From contig JAMXDE010000005.1 in assembly GCA_026770025.1 (NCBI GenBank), positions 2,356,001 through 2,420,000 of the forward strand: a DNA stretch of 64,000 nt, written 5' to 3'. The notes below the pieces were generated by a model. The model saw only the letters and a list, made by a program, of their open reading frames with translations, was not told the origin of the DNA and did not search any database. Below, in pieces: positions 33,191 to 43,883 of the stretch (position 1 is the first letter of the stretch; every line of letters begins with the position of its first letter). The translations under genes were made by a program, and so were the position numbers. Source of the DNA: Craspedostauros australis (lineage: Eukaryota; Bacillariophyta; Bacillariophyceae; Mastogloiales; Achnanthaceae).

Positions 33191-35637
33191 CTTTGTCGTT
33201 GCTGCTGTTGTTGTGTGTGAATGTGGATGTGGATGATTGTGCTGTTGTATTTATGAGTGTGTGGTTCCTGCTTGGTGGTTGATTGTTGTTTGTTGGAGGT
33301 TCCCTGTTTGTTCTCGTGGTATTGCGTATTGTAGTTTGTGATGAGGCTGGTTTTGTGAGCAGAAATTCGTCCCCATCCACACGAGAACGGTGTGCAACAT
33401 CAACACAACAGCAAAAGTCGATCCAAGAGACGAGGATGGCCCAAAACTGCAGTGCAGTTTCCATTCTACGCAGAGGATACTGTACAATCCCTACCACGAA
33501 AATCATCTGTATGCAATTTTGAGACCGTTGTATTGTTCGATTAGGTTGACTACAAGCTTTTGACTAAATGGAATACATACGGCAGAATCACACACAGGAA
33601 AAGTGTTCACGTTTTTCTGTGCGACGTCGCCCACGACACGGACACGCGTTTCCGAGTTCTCCAGGCACAAGCACAGGACAAATTGACCCTCCAGCGAGAA
33701 GGCCACGAATAGCAACACGAACAGGAACTGGGAGGCGCGTGCGAGACTGCATGAGGGTTGATGCTGCATGACTTCGCGATGATCCTGATCGTGGCGTGAG
33801 AGGCGAAAGAGTGTTTGCAATCTTGGGGGACTTCTGAATGGACTTTACATCATGCAGGAAAGGCCGATGCTGCGTGCAACTCCAGCTTCCGCCTCCTTCC
33901 GCGGTGACATGGTTGTGATGTTGCGTCTCCAGAACACCGCGTTGTGTTGCTCATCCGTTGCTCCTCCACCATCCAGTGCTCGTGTCTCCCAGCACCTCCA
34001 AATCCCTTCTGTTTCGTGCCAGAGCACCTGATGCGATACCTTCGCTCTGTTCTCTTGTGCAGTGTTTTGCATAGCTCGTCCATGCTCGTACTTGCCTTTC
34101 GTCTGTGGTTCGCCCGTTGTCATCTCGCGTGCTTGGAAAGCCCTGCGTTGCAAAAGACGGTTGTGTCATGCAAAGTTTCTCAGCGTGTCCGTTGTGCACG
34201 AGTCTTGAGCTCTCCATCCTGTCCGAATCAACTGTCTGTTTGGTGCAGTGGCAAGATTCCCCATGTGAACGCTCGTTGAATCTCAACCGTCGGTCGTAGC
34301 GCAGCGCATGCAGTGCTCCCAAGTGTGTCACGTTGGAAGATGCGGCGCAACCGCTGAGGGAGCGCGTTCGTGCATGCACCGGGGCGTGTGCGGAAGATGC
34401 TCCGTTTCGTCTCCTTGTGTCCACAGACATGGGAGCACCGATGTGATAGCATCCTGCATGATAGCGTCACGCGTGTGGTTGCTCTGTGTGAAATCGTTGC
34501 TGATTCGTGGTGTGGTGCAAGCTGCCTGGATGTTGCATGGAGAGCACCATCTTCGTGGTCTCTCGTTGTGCACGTAGCTTCGCATTCGGCTGTCCACATC
34601 AATGAAGGGGGCGCTTCGTTGGGACACTGGCCTTTTCCCAGAGCTCTCTGCGGGTGCCAGTCGCGTCTCGTGCCACCAACATGACTAGCAGCACGTCCCC
34701 AACAGCACATTCCGGCTGTTTCTTGCGTGAGGCACCATCACGCTCCTGACGTAGCCCCCCATTGTTCTCGTCAAGGCTTCCCTCATGGCAGAACTGTTGT
34801 CGTCCTCATCACGCTTGTGAGTGCGCCTCTCTCGGAGTCAAGCACAAGGGGGAGCGTAGTATGTCATGTCATATCATGGTATGGTATGTTATGAGTATGG
34901 ACATGGACATGTGTGATGGATGTTGCCGATGTTGTCGGTTTGCAAATTGTGAGGAGGTTGGAGGGACGGTGCAGCAAAAACAAGGCGGTGCTCCTCCTTT
35001 GTGCTCTTTCACGCGACGCCAATTGCCACGTTTTCGTGCTGTGCAGGAAACTGAAACCTGCACAACACTGTGCAGGAATGGTGCCATGCACGAATTGTTG
35101 TACCCGCCGTGTCGCAGCAACAGAAATCCAATTGTATACAAGTCGCTTGCGACAAACAATGTGACATTTGTTGCATTCGTCGTTAAACAATAATGCATGC
35201 AGGAAGGTGCGATTTGTGCTTCCTTCCTCACGTTTCCTTTCCTGCTTTGACTGCACCGACTGCTTGCAACACAAAATTGCACAGCTCGAAAACAACATGA
35301 CACAGGACTCGTTCAGTCCAGGATTCAATGCTGCTTGGCTGTGCTGTGCAGTTTTGCTGCCGTGAAGTACGACATCGATGAGACATGGTGGATGTCACAG
35401 TGATTTGGAGGACAAACGAGGGCAATCGAGTCTTGTGTTGTGCTGAGTCACGGTCTTTGAGGATGGAATTCGAAACACCACCACATCAAGAAAATCTACA
35501 AGAGGCAGGCGATACATGGGCAACAGGAACGCACAGCCGTGTCATTGTCATAGATCGTGCCCTCCATACTCCTGCTTCCACCCCTCTGCTCAACTCTGAC
35601 CTGATCTATCCGGCTGACCGCGCGCAACGCCGCCGCA
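33191..35637. other. 2.4-kb gene-poor region
   Basis: No gene is recognised. Open frames at about 33845-34710 on both strands lack domains and show Cys/Arg/His bias in one direction, consistent with chance or heavily decayed mobile DNA. The first 200 bases are the upstream region of the DUF6824 gene, with GTT/TGT-rich low complexity, and the last part carries the TFB5 promoter. Confidence 0.45.
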
Positions 35638-35973
35638 ATGCCGTCGCGAAAGAGCGGCGAATCGTCATCGCGCAAATCAAGCGCCAAGTCGTCGTCGGTA
35701 TCGCCTTCCAGACGCAATCCGGCGCACACGTCCGACGCTCCTGCGTCCGCGGGATACCTCATCACTTGCGATGTTCCGACCAAGCAGTACATCCAGTACT
35801 TGAACGAGATGAAGGCCGTGGACAAGAAGTTCATCATCGAAGACCTCGATGCCACGCATTTGCTGGTCAAGAAGAAGGCGAGAGCGGAGATCGAACGGAG
35901 GGTGGAGTCATGGATGGATGAGAATGTCTTCTCGGCGGTCGAGAAGTTTGGTGAAGATCTCGACATATCCTAG
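35638..35973 (+). CDS. TFB5: TFIIH subunit TFB5/GTF2H5 homologue
   Basis: 111 aa, single exon. Residues about 38-108 match the whole small TFB5 (TTDA) family: GYLITCDVPTKQYIQYLN, KKFIIEDLDATHLLV, then a C-terminal helix (RVESWMDENVFSA). TFB5 binds p52/TFB2, stabilises TFIIH, and is needed for nucleotide excision repair. The family is usually about 70 residues; the extra 37 here are a Ser/Arg/Lys-rich leader. ATG 35638 is the first Met of the frame and the leader could be shorter, but no later Met precedes the domain. Confidence 0.9.
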   Translation: MPSRKSGESSSRKSSAKSSSVSPSRRNPAHTSDAPASAGYLITCDVPTKQYIQYLNEMKAVDKKFIIEDLDATHLLVKKKARAEIERRVESWMDENVFSAVEKFGEDLDIS

Positions 35974-37171
35974 AGAGATAGATAGAGATATATGTATAGA
36001 GAGAGACGGCAGAGTGCAACAGCGAGCTCCACTGGGAGCGTCTATCGATGGTTGCGGACGAATAGAAGAGGAAATGAAAAGATGAATGAGCGAATGGAGG
36101 TCGCAGAAATGAAAGCACCGTAGAACACAAACGCCTTTGGAAGTGATGGGATGGTACAGGGCCAAGGCCGGTTTCGATGTGCTGCTACCGTGCGCGCCAT
36201 GTGAGTCGTATGATATTGGACGGGACAAGTCCACCAATCAGGAATGATCCGTGCAGAAGCATTGAACAGCATCAACAAGAGTTTTCTCCGCCGGCAATTC
36301 TTCGAAGGGATCACATCGTGTTCCAAGACAGAGCATCGACAATGTTTGTGCACACGAATGCATAACTGCTCGCACGCTGGAGAGAGACGCTCCACCACCA
36401 CAAAAAGCAATCATAGATCCTCCTCTACCTCTCACAACCGCGGCCCATTGCGCAGGTTCCCTCCACTTCTATGGCTTGACGCGAGCCAACTATTGTACAT
36501 ATCAGCAGAACTCCCACATGTACGGCTATGAGTATCTGTCGACAGATAAAATGATGTGGCCAGAGCATCTGTACTGCGCCACACCATGTCATGCGGACGA
36601 CTACAGCACGAGGACCATCGGATCCTGGATAATCGATGCATTTCAGCCATGCTTGAGGACGAAAAGAATCAAGTCCTATTGCACTATTCGTACATACATT
36701 ACTTTTGGTAGTATCGCTCTTTGCAAAACTTCTACCTTCTACTTCGGAGGCAGCATGATCTTTTGAATTATAATCTGTCACATTGCACTAAACAAGCATT
36801 CCATCCGCATAGTTAACAAAGTTGATGGGATGTTGGGATGCTTGCGCGCTCGCGTCTTCACACACAAGTATTACATGATACTGACCTCCGACGTGGAGGA
36901 AAGGAGTATGGTTCACATATCATGACCAATACTCCCACAAACAATTAAAATACATGACGCAATATTGAGGCTTCCAACACTGCGTTTGTCTCTGGCACAG
37001 GTCCCAAGCCATGTCCTGGGCCTTGCCTCTTGTCCATCCTTTTGGTCCACCTGGAATCTGCGTGCCATAACTCTCAGTTTCCTTCTCCTTTTTTCGTTGT
37101 TGCCATTCCTTTCGAGGCATTTGTCCTCTCATTCGTCGTCACATAGAGTACTCGCACGTGGAGACTGGAGT
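35974..37171. other. Convergent intergenic
   Basis: 1.2 kb between TFB5 and the CTL transporter. It starts with a GATA/AGAGA microrepeat (about 35977-36006). No open frame with a domain is seen. Confidence 0.55.
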
Positions 37172-40100
37172 TCATACCAACCGCGACGTTTCCGATACCG
37201 GTTCCCGGCCGTCGTTGTTGCTCTTGTCCTCGATGTCATTCACGCCCAAGTCAAGTCCATCGCCGTTTGGGAACGAGGACTGTTCCATTTGCTGCGCGTA
37301 CCATAGAACATGGCCGACGTACATGGAGCTGACGATGCTGCCCACCACGCCCAGGATCAACACTTGGGACAACAGGATGCCGGCCACAAACCCGATCCCG
37401 AACGACGTGGCGATTGGTTTGCCAAAGCTCGTGAAGGTGTACCCATCCATCTCTTCGACGACGATCGCGAAGCATCCTGACGTCACGGCGATGAGGAAGG
37501 ATGCCATGTACAGGATGGTCCGAATGCGAAGGATGGTGGTGTCGGTGGAGAGGATGTGGGAGACATGCTGGTCCACGGCCATCCTGCCACCCTCCAAGAA
37601 GCTGCACCCGTAAATGCCGACGTTGTAGTAGGCCCATTCGTTGAACTGCCGCAGGAAGGACAGCGGCTGCCGTTCCTTGCAGGCGGGGAAGGTGAAGGCA
37701 TCCCAGATCATGAGCGCCGTTTCCACGGGTGGCGAAAGGAGACCGCCGAAGCATATCGATCCCAATTTGCGCGTCAAGGATTGCCCCAGCGCCGGTCCGA
37801 TGGCACAGCACCTGCACCGATGCTGGTATCCATCCTGCGATCCCTGATGCTGTGCGGCCTGCGTGGCATCGAAGAATTCGTCAATGATGATGTTGGAGAT
37901 TGTGACGCGGATGATGTTCTGAATGACCATGTTGGTCCAATAGAAGCTGACGCAAAGCAGGAAGATGTTGGTGGTTGTGAGGACCTCGGAGTCGACGTAT
38001 CCGATCAGCGCGATGGACCACGTGCAATAGTAGCACAACGCGACCGCGATCGTTGCTGTGCCCAGCAAGATGATGTTCGCCGAGGATCGGAGGATGTGGA
38101 TTGCAGCGTCGAAGTACGGGACCGCAGTCGCCGTTATAATCGTGGATTCTGTCCTCTGTATCGTCGCCGGCTGCGTCGTGGACGATGTCGCCGCCTTGTT
38201 TGGCAGCGCTTCCGCATTCCCACCATCCTCTTGCTTCAGTTGCTGGTTCTGCTTGGAGTCGTCCTGTTCGGCGACTTCTTCGGTGGCCACAACGGCATTC
38301 GACATGGCGCGCGTTGCCTCCCAATTGCGAATGGTGTACATAATGACCGCGATCAGCGCGATGCACGTGACGCCCGTGCAGACTTGTGGCAGAATCACGT
38401 TTGCGTCTGCGCGTGTTGCGCTGTCCCACAAGTGTAACGATGCGCACGCCATGAACGCCAGCACGAGGATGGTCGCTATGAGGATGACGATCAGGACGGA
38501 TGGGCCTACGATGATGAAGAAGCCGACGGTGAGGTAGGAAATAGCAATGGTGTACAAACCCGAGCTCCACAGGACGTTGACCACGTTGCGACCATCGATC
38601 GTGAAAGAGTTTGGGAAAGTGTTTCCGGCGTCCATGTCGGAGGGTGTCGTCATCCTGAATGTGTCCTCGTCGTTCCAGTCGTACTGAACCGCCAAGGAGA
38701 AGACGAAGATGAGCTGGAGGAGGAAGATGAATGCAAAGAGCGGGTCGTTGCAGTTTGCGTTCTGCTGTGGTGTGAATCCTTCGTGCGAATCCAGGAACAA
38801 TCCATCTCGCTGTGACCTGCGACGCCTCTGCTTCTGCTTGTGCCTGTTCCGCTTGCCAGTTCTCGTGTTGCGGAGGCTGTTGTGATCCGATGCCAGTGCC
38901 TTCATGCTATCATCATCGTTGTCATCATCGTTGTCATTGTCATGATCGTCGTTGCTGTTTGTGTTGGGAAGGAACGTGGCGTAGGACATGGACTGTTGAT
39001 ATCCATGACGGTGCTGCTCATGCTGTTCATGTTGTTGTGGTTGCTGCTGCTGATACTGGTAGTGCTGCGTTTGGGGTTGACCTTGGTTGTGATAGGCAAC
39101 GTAATGGTGATGGAAGAACATTCCAGGCAGTTGTCCATAGTACATGCCGTTGTGCTGGTTGAAATGCATCGGAAGCATGTGCTGTTGGGGATGATAACGC
39201 TGTTGTTGTTGATATTGGTACGGTTGCATACAATCATAATACATGGTGGTGCTGCGTTCGGACGATGAATGTTCTGCGGACATGGCACGCAATGAAGGCG
39301 CGTCGGAGCGGGCAGATTGGAGCAACGGCTGGTGGGCAATGCTTGGATGCGTCGGCGGCGATGAATACTCGAAGGACGATGTGTCCTGTGACGACGATGC
39401 GCTCGGCGTCGTTGCGAGAGACGTGGGCATCGCCCCAGCTTTGAATTCGTTGCTTTGACGCGGTTGGAAGTAGGCGTCTGAGAAGCTGCCGCTGTCGTCG
39501 CTGTACAAGAAATCTTCCTCGTCGTAGCTCGTGCTGACAGTCTGGCAAAGGTGAAAGTGCTTGCTACGCTGTGACTGTTGTTGTGGATGGCGCTGTTGTT
39601 GCTGTGCCGCGCTGGGTTGCGAGCCGAAGGTATCGCTGGCAGTACTTCCACCACTCATAACGGGTGCAAGGAAAGACTTTGCGTTTGGCTGCTTGCTGTT
39701 TCCGTTCTTGTCATCGCGTGGAACGTTGCTGTCACGAGACACAAACGACGAGGTACTCACTGCCGCGGCTGCTGCGTCAACATGGATATCTTTCGCAGCA
39801 TGCGGGCTGCCCGATTTGGTTTGAATCGCATCCATCATGAGGGGTTTGTCTTTGGGATCACCAACAGGATCATCGAGTTGGGAACGATGGGCACCGACGC
39901 GATGTTGCAGGAGTGAAGCCGTCGTTATGTGTTGTGTTGGGAAGATGGATAGTGGAGACACGGATAGAGAGGTGGTGTCAATGGATCCATCGTCGTCGTG
40001 ATTGTCATGATTGTCGTCATTGTCACGCCCTTCGATATCTGTTCGGCGAGATATAAGTGGAGGCGAGAGCGAGGATGATGACGAAGATGATGTCGTGGAC

Positions 40101-40516
40101 GAGGCGGATGAGGACGTCATGCTCGAGAGGGTTGAAGACTTGTTGTGCATGATCTTTGTTGGCTTGGACGCCGTGGTGGCAAGCAGAGACTGCGGCAGAG
40201 GCATCAGAGATGATGTGTCCTGACCGAGTCGCTGTTGAAGTGACAGGTTCATAGATACGTTAGTTGATGCCTGTGGTGATGATTGTGGTGACGAATGCGG
40301 CGATGCGTGCATAGGAGAACCAATGGAAGTGCCAATGGAAGTACCAATGGGAGTGGAAGGAATGCTGGCGCTGTCTCTGCCAATGTCCCCCTTGCTGCTG
40401 ATCCTCTCCCCGTCCTGTTCTGGCTCTTGTTGCTGCCGTTGTTGCTGTTGATATTGCGCCGAGAGCGATGGTTGAAGAGCATCGTTGCCTGTCGGCATGT
40501 AGATGTCGGCCAGCAT
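37172..40516 (-). CDS. Choline transporter-like (CTL/SLC44) protein with long low-complexity N-terminus
   Basis: 1114 aa, single exon, ATG 40516. Residues 1-590 are Ser/Gln/His/Asp-rich low complexity, probably cytosolic. From about 594 the protein is a polytopic membrane protein with about nine or ten spans, including FAFIFLLQLIFVFSLAV, ISYLTVGFFIIVGPSVL, and LLCVSFYWTNMVIQNII followed by RVTISNIIID. The C-terminal part contains FNEWAYYNVGIYGCSF and VLILGVVGSIVSSMYVGHVL. The SFYWTxxVxxN and FNxxAYxxxxIYG blocks are the signature of SLC44/CTL proteins, which carry choline or related substrates in animals and act in vesicle trafficking in plants and yeast (Pns1). Usual family members are 500-700 aa, so the extra 500-residue head is specific to this lineage. 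Upstream DNA is Gln-codon repetitive, which may promote length variation. Confidence 0.85.
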   Translation of the reverse strand: MLADIYMPTGNDALQPSLSAQYQQQQRQQQEPEQDGERISSKGDIGRDSASIPSTPIGTSIGTSIGSPMHASPHSSPQSSPQASTNVSMNLSLQQRLGQDTSSLMPLPQSLLATTASKPTKIMHNKSSTLSSMTSSSASSTTSSSSSSSLSPPLISRRTDIEGRDNDDNHDNHDDDGSIDTTSLSVSPLSIFPTQHITTASLLQHRVGAHRSQLDDPVGDPKDKPLMMDAIQTKSGSPHAAKDIHVDAAAAAVSTSSFVSRDSNVPRDDKNGNSKQPNAKSFLAPVMSGGSTASDTFGSQPSAAQQQQRHPQQQSQRSKHFHLCQTVSTSYDEEDFLYSDDSGSFSDAYFQPRQSNEFKAGAMPTSLATTPSASSSQDTSSFEYSSPPTHPSIAHQPLLQSARSDAPSLRAMSAEHSSSERSTTMYYDCMQPYQYQQQQRYHPQQHMLPMHFNQHNGMYYGQLPGMFFHHHYVAYHNQGQPQTQHYQYQQQQPQQHEQHEQHRHGYQQSMSYATFLPNTNSNDDHDNDNDDDNDDDSMKALASDHNSLRNTRTGKRNRHKQKQRRRRSQRDGLFLDSHEGFTPQQNANCNDPLFAFIFLLQLIFVFSLAVQYDWNDEDTFRMTTPSDMDAGNTFPNSFTIDGRNVVNVLWSSGLYTIAISYLTVGFFIIVGPSVLIVILIATILVLAFMACASLHLWDSATRADANVILPQVCTGVTCIALIAVIMYTIRNWEATRAMSNAVVATEEVAEQDDSKQNQQLKQEDGGNAEALPNKAATSSTTQPATIQRTESTIITATAVPYFDAAIHILRSSANIILLGTATIAVALCYYCTWSIALIGYVDSEVLTTTNIFLLCVSFYWTNMVIQNIIRVTISNIIIDEFFDATQAAQHQGSQDGYQHRCRCCAIGPALGQSLTRKLGSICFGGLLSPPVETALMIWDAFTFPACKERQPLSFLRQFNEWAYYNVGIYGCSFLEGGRMAVDQHVSHILSTDTTILRIRTILYMASFLIAVTSGCFAIVVEEMDGYTFTSFGKPIATSFGIGFVAGILLSQVLILGVVGSIVSSMYVGHVLWYAQQMEQSSFPNGDGLDLGVNDIEDKSNNDGREPVSETSRLV

Positions 40517-42875
40517 GGTTCACCCTGGGTTGATCGACAAGTGGCAGTTTGGGCGCTGCGCCTCCACTTCCGAAGCAACAGCGATAGTCGCAGAGAGTAC
40601 GGCAGTGCGGTAGTGCGGTAGATCGCACAATAGCAAAGGACGGCAGCAGACGAAGGAAGAATCGGCCGTGATGTTGGGTTCTCTTGCGATGCTGATCTGG
40701 CGTCTCAGAATTTCTCTCTGTTCTGCGGTGTGATCTTTTGTGAGGTTGAAGTGGTGGATTGTGAGCGATAGTGCGAGTGGGAGGCGTCGGGAGTCTTGGC
40801 GTCAACTCTGTTGCCTCTGTCGTTGCTTCACCGATGCTGGTGATGGGAATGCCACGGAGACAGAACACTCTGCCGACACTTCACTGACACTCTACTCTAC
40901 TCTATTCGTAAGCAACCTGCGCTTCCGAGAGTGCTTGGAGATGAAGCTCTGCTGATGCCTTCACTGTCTGTCTGACTGTGTCCTTGTGTGCTTCTCTTCG
41001 TGACAACAGGAATGGTTGATTGGATCAGCTCTTTGGGGTTGATTGCGTTGTGTTGACTCTCTTGGTCTTCTCAGATGCTAATGCTCGGCTTGGAACACCC
41101 CTGTCAGTTCAGCTTCCCCACCTGGAGAGGTTTGGTTGCTTGCTTGGTTGATTGCTAAGTTGTCTGACTGTTTGATTGCTGCTTTGCCTTTCAGCTTCCG
41201 GTATCCTTCGCAGCCTCAGTGGCCTCCGCAGTATTGGTATTTCTGTGCTGCAGTCCACTCTTCCCTTGCAAGGGCAGTGATTCGTGCGGTACAACACGAG
41301 TATGCGTATCCGTATCTGTCCTTGGTGCCGGAACTGCTGTTGTTGCTGCTGTTGCTGTTGTTGTTCCAGCACGTTTTACGGCTCTCTTGGCTGTTCTTCT
41401 GCTGCTGTCTTGCTCTTCCCACTCTTCCCACACAGTGCTCACAGCAAGAGTGCCAGTACTTGTACTCGCGCAGCGTCGCAATTGGAAGTGCTTCTCCCAT
41501 TTGCCGCTCTTTCTTTCATTCTTTGCCATCGTGTCGCCATGCCGTCTTGACAGGTGACGTTTCAGCACGTGGGGCGGTCACGAAATTCACAAAAAGCAAC
41601 AACGCGCAGGCAGGGCGAACCCCGCAAAAACCTCAGAAATAACGCCAAACAGCGCCAAAACCACCAACACGAACAGCATTCGCAACAGCAAATAACGTCA
41701 ACGCCAATGTCGCCTTCTTTCTTCCCATACAACGATTCGGACTACGCATACGCGTACGACAGATTTATCCACGCGGGTGACGACAACGCAACCACATCTG
41801 TTCGTCGTTGCGATGTTGGGGAGCCTCCCTCCCCTGCATCGGAAGATCGTACGACATGGTGACACTCTCATTTAAGGCACCAACGAGCGTACCGTCTCAT
41901 TTTGTTGGCGCATGGTCGTCAAGGATCATCCAGTCACAAACGACAACAGATGCGACACATGAACAATCACATCGACAATCGCGATAGCCAACGGCATCGA
42001 GACGAACATGGTTGTGCGCAATGGGCGGGTACGAAAGTCCACATGATCAAGCTCGACCATACGAGCTGAACCATCGAAATCTCTTGGCAATACTCGTAGT
42101 CTGCGCAGTTCATCGCAACAGTGATGGCCGTACCACATGTAACGCTCTTCGCTGCACTGCGCTGCGCTTCACTGTTCTCTACCTCCTCGCACGCTGTCAC
42201 AACCCGGAGTTGCTCAACAACGAAACGGATCGGGAAGCGCCGATCGCCAAAACGGAAACACACGGACATTGAGCGTCACACGAACGAACCACTGGATTTG
42301 TTCGAATCAAACGACCCATGTGATTCATTCAAAGACCTTTCGCGAGATCGAATGACATTTCAAGTTCACGACTTCGTGCACCCAGTCGTGCAGGAAAGAC
42401 CGTCTTCGTCTTTCGACTCATCATCGAATGTTCCCTCCGAAGGAACGAAAACGAAACGTTTCAACCGAGCGAAACATCAACGGAGACGATGTGGTGAGAA
42501 AGAGATCGATGGAGGCGATCCCTCGTCTCTTTGGCGATCCGCGATACCGACCAGAACAATCGATTCATTTTCCACGATCACAATTTGGCAACGAGACAAG
42601 GATCCGAATCGTTGCTGGCCGAATAGCGTCAAACAAGGAAGGCAAAAAGACTGCAGCCTTTCATTCCCAAACGAAGGTGATCGATCACCGGCTCCGCAAC
42701 GAACACGACGACAACGGTCACCACAACGACGATCAAGCAAGGTTAATCATTGAACGTCAGCAACGACGGTCCGCAGCATCATCACCGCCGCAATCATCAC
42801 CAACGCAGAGCCACGCAGCACCATCGCCAGAATCCAGACCACACCACACACCACAGACACAGGCAAGAGGTCATA
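40517..42875. other. 2.4-kb gene-poor region
   Basis: It contains the upstream region of the CTL gene and of the small gene at 42876. A 51-codon frame from ATG 41708 (MSPSFFPYNDSDYAYAYDRF) looks protein-like and could be a lone first exon, but I could not join it to anything. Between about 42240 and 42750 the sequence is rich in CGAA/TTCG words and poor in stops in all + frames, so the open frames there are not evidence of coding. Confidence 0.45.
41708..41862 (+). CDS. Possible short exon or micro-ORF
   Basis: 51 codons from ATG to TGA. The peptide begins MSPSFFPYNDSDYAYAY and has balanced composition, unlike the flanking Gln/His/Arg-rich frames. No family is recognised and no reliable splice donor was found, so it may be chance. 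Confidence 0.2.
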
Positions 42876-43304
42876 ATGCAATCACATCCGCAAACACACC
42901 ACGAAGACAGATCGCATCCACAATCACACGACTACGCGCTCGCCTTGTCCGCTCCCCTCTCTGCCATCACCTCCACAATCCAGCCCTTCGTCGAATACAT
43001 CATGAGCCCTCCTCAATCGTCACACGATACCGAATGGCACGACGATATCGACAGCAGCACGGGATGCGCCTCGTGCGATCAAGACGATCTCGTCCTCGCC
43101 ATGCAGCGAGCATTGGAGGATGGAGAACGGCAGGCGCAGAAGGTGGCGCTGGAAGGCATGCTGGATCGTCAGCGGCTGTGCCATCAGGACTGCGTGGTCG
43201 ATTCCATCGCGGGCTTGGCCTATGCCGCTCGGGAAGGCGTGTTGCCAGCCGATGGGCTGCTGCAGGGATGGATCTCGGGGAAGGAAGGTCAGATGCCGCA
43301 GTGA
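42876..43304 (+). CDS. Hypothetical protein, 142 aa
   Basis: The start is the first ATG in the frame (MQSHPQTHHEDRSHPQ). No family is recognised. After a His-rich head, residues about 65-142 are balanced and predicted helical: DDLVLAMQRALEDGERQAQK, LDRQRLCHQDCVVDSIAGLA, then VLPADGLLQGWISGK. They contain four Cys, in CASC and CHQDC. A competing frame across the same DNA is longer but Arg/His-rich and unlike a folded protein, so this one is preferred. An upstream exon is possible because the frame is open 126 bases further 5'. Confidence 0.5.
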   Translation: MQSHPQTHHEDRSHPQSHDYALALSAPLSAITSTIQPFVEYIMSPPQSSHDTEWHDDIDSSTGCASCDQDDLVLAMQRALEDGERQAQKVALEGMLDRQRLCHQDCVVDSIAGLAYAAREGVLPADGLLQGWISGKEGQMPQ

Positions 43305-43883
43305 ATGAATGCATCAATAGTATTAGACAGCTCGAGATGCAACGTGAACAGTTGCAACATCGACAACAACATCAGATCACGTCGCGAGCACAAAAAGGCG
43401 CACAAGTACAGGTACAACTACAACCACAATACATGCAGACACGCCCATACATACAAGTACATCTATACAAGTACATAAGACACAGCCACTTCGTGGGTGT
43501 TTCATTTTCATTTTTAGTTCATATGATGTCCTTTTGGTCTTATGATCATATCATTATGTATAATACAATGCATTATCTCATGTATCGTGCTCGTGTGCGT
43601 GGGAGCAGCGTGTTCCAATGAAATTGGATCGTGGCGTGGAAGAGTGTATCCTGTCGTGATGGTTGCATTCGTGCCGTGTCGTGCATCGAAACACGCGGCG
43701 CAAGGCCTCGTGCGTTTGCAGGTCGTGCCAGACTGCACGATGTTTTGGAGTCCTGCACGAGCTATGGCTCCGCGGCTTGCCCAATGTAAGATGATGCAGC
43801 AACAACCCGCATCAGTGGTACATGCCTTTCGCTCTCAGTGGATGATTCGTGACTTCAGTCCCATGACATTTCACCCCTAGTCT
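43305..43883. other. Convergent intergenic
   Basis: 579 bp with an AT-rich middle (43500-43600). No gene is seen. Confidence 0.6.

Noticed and set aside
31545-33506. 653-codon minus frame across the DUF6824 gene
   Set aside because: Shadow frame: Arg/His/Gln-rich, no ATG at its start region, covers the real gene and both flanks.
42428-43621. 397-codon plus frame overlapping the 142-aa hypothetical gene
   Set aside because: Arg/His/Ser-rich and unlike a folded protein; the region is stop-poor in several frames because of CGA/CAC-rich words.
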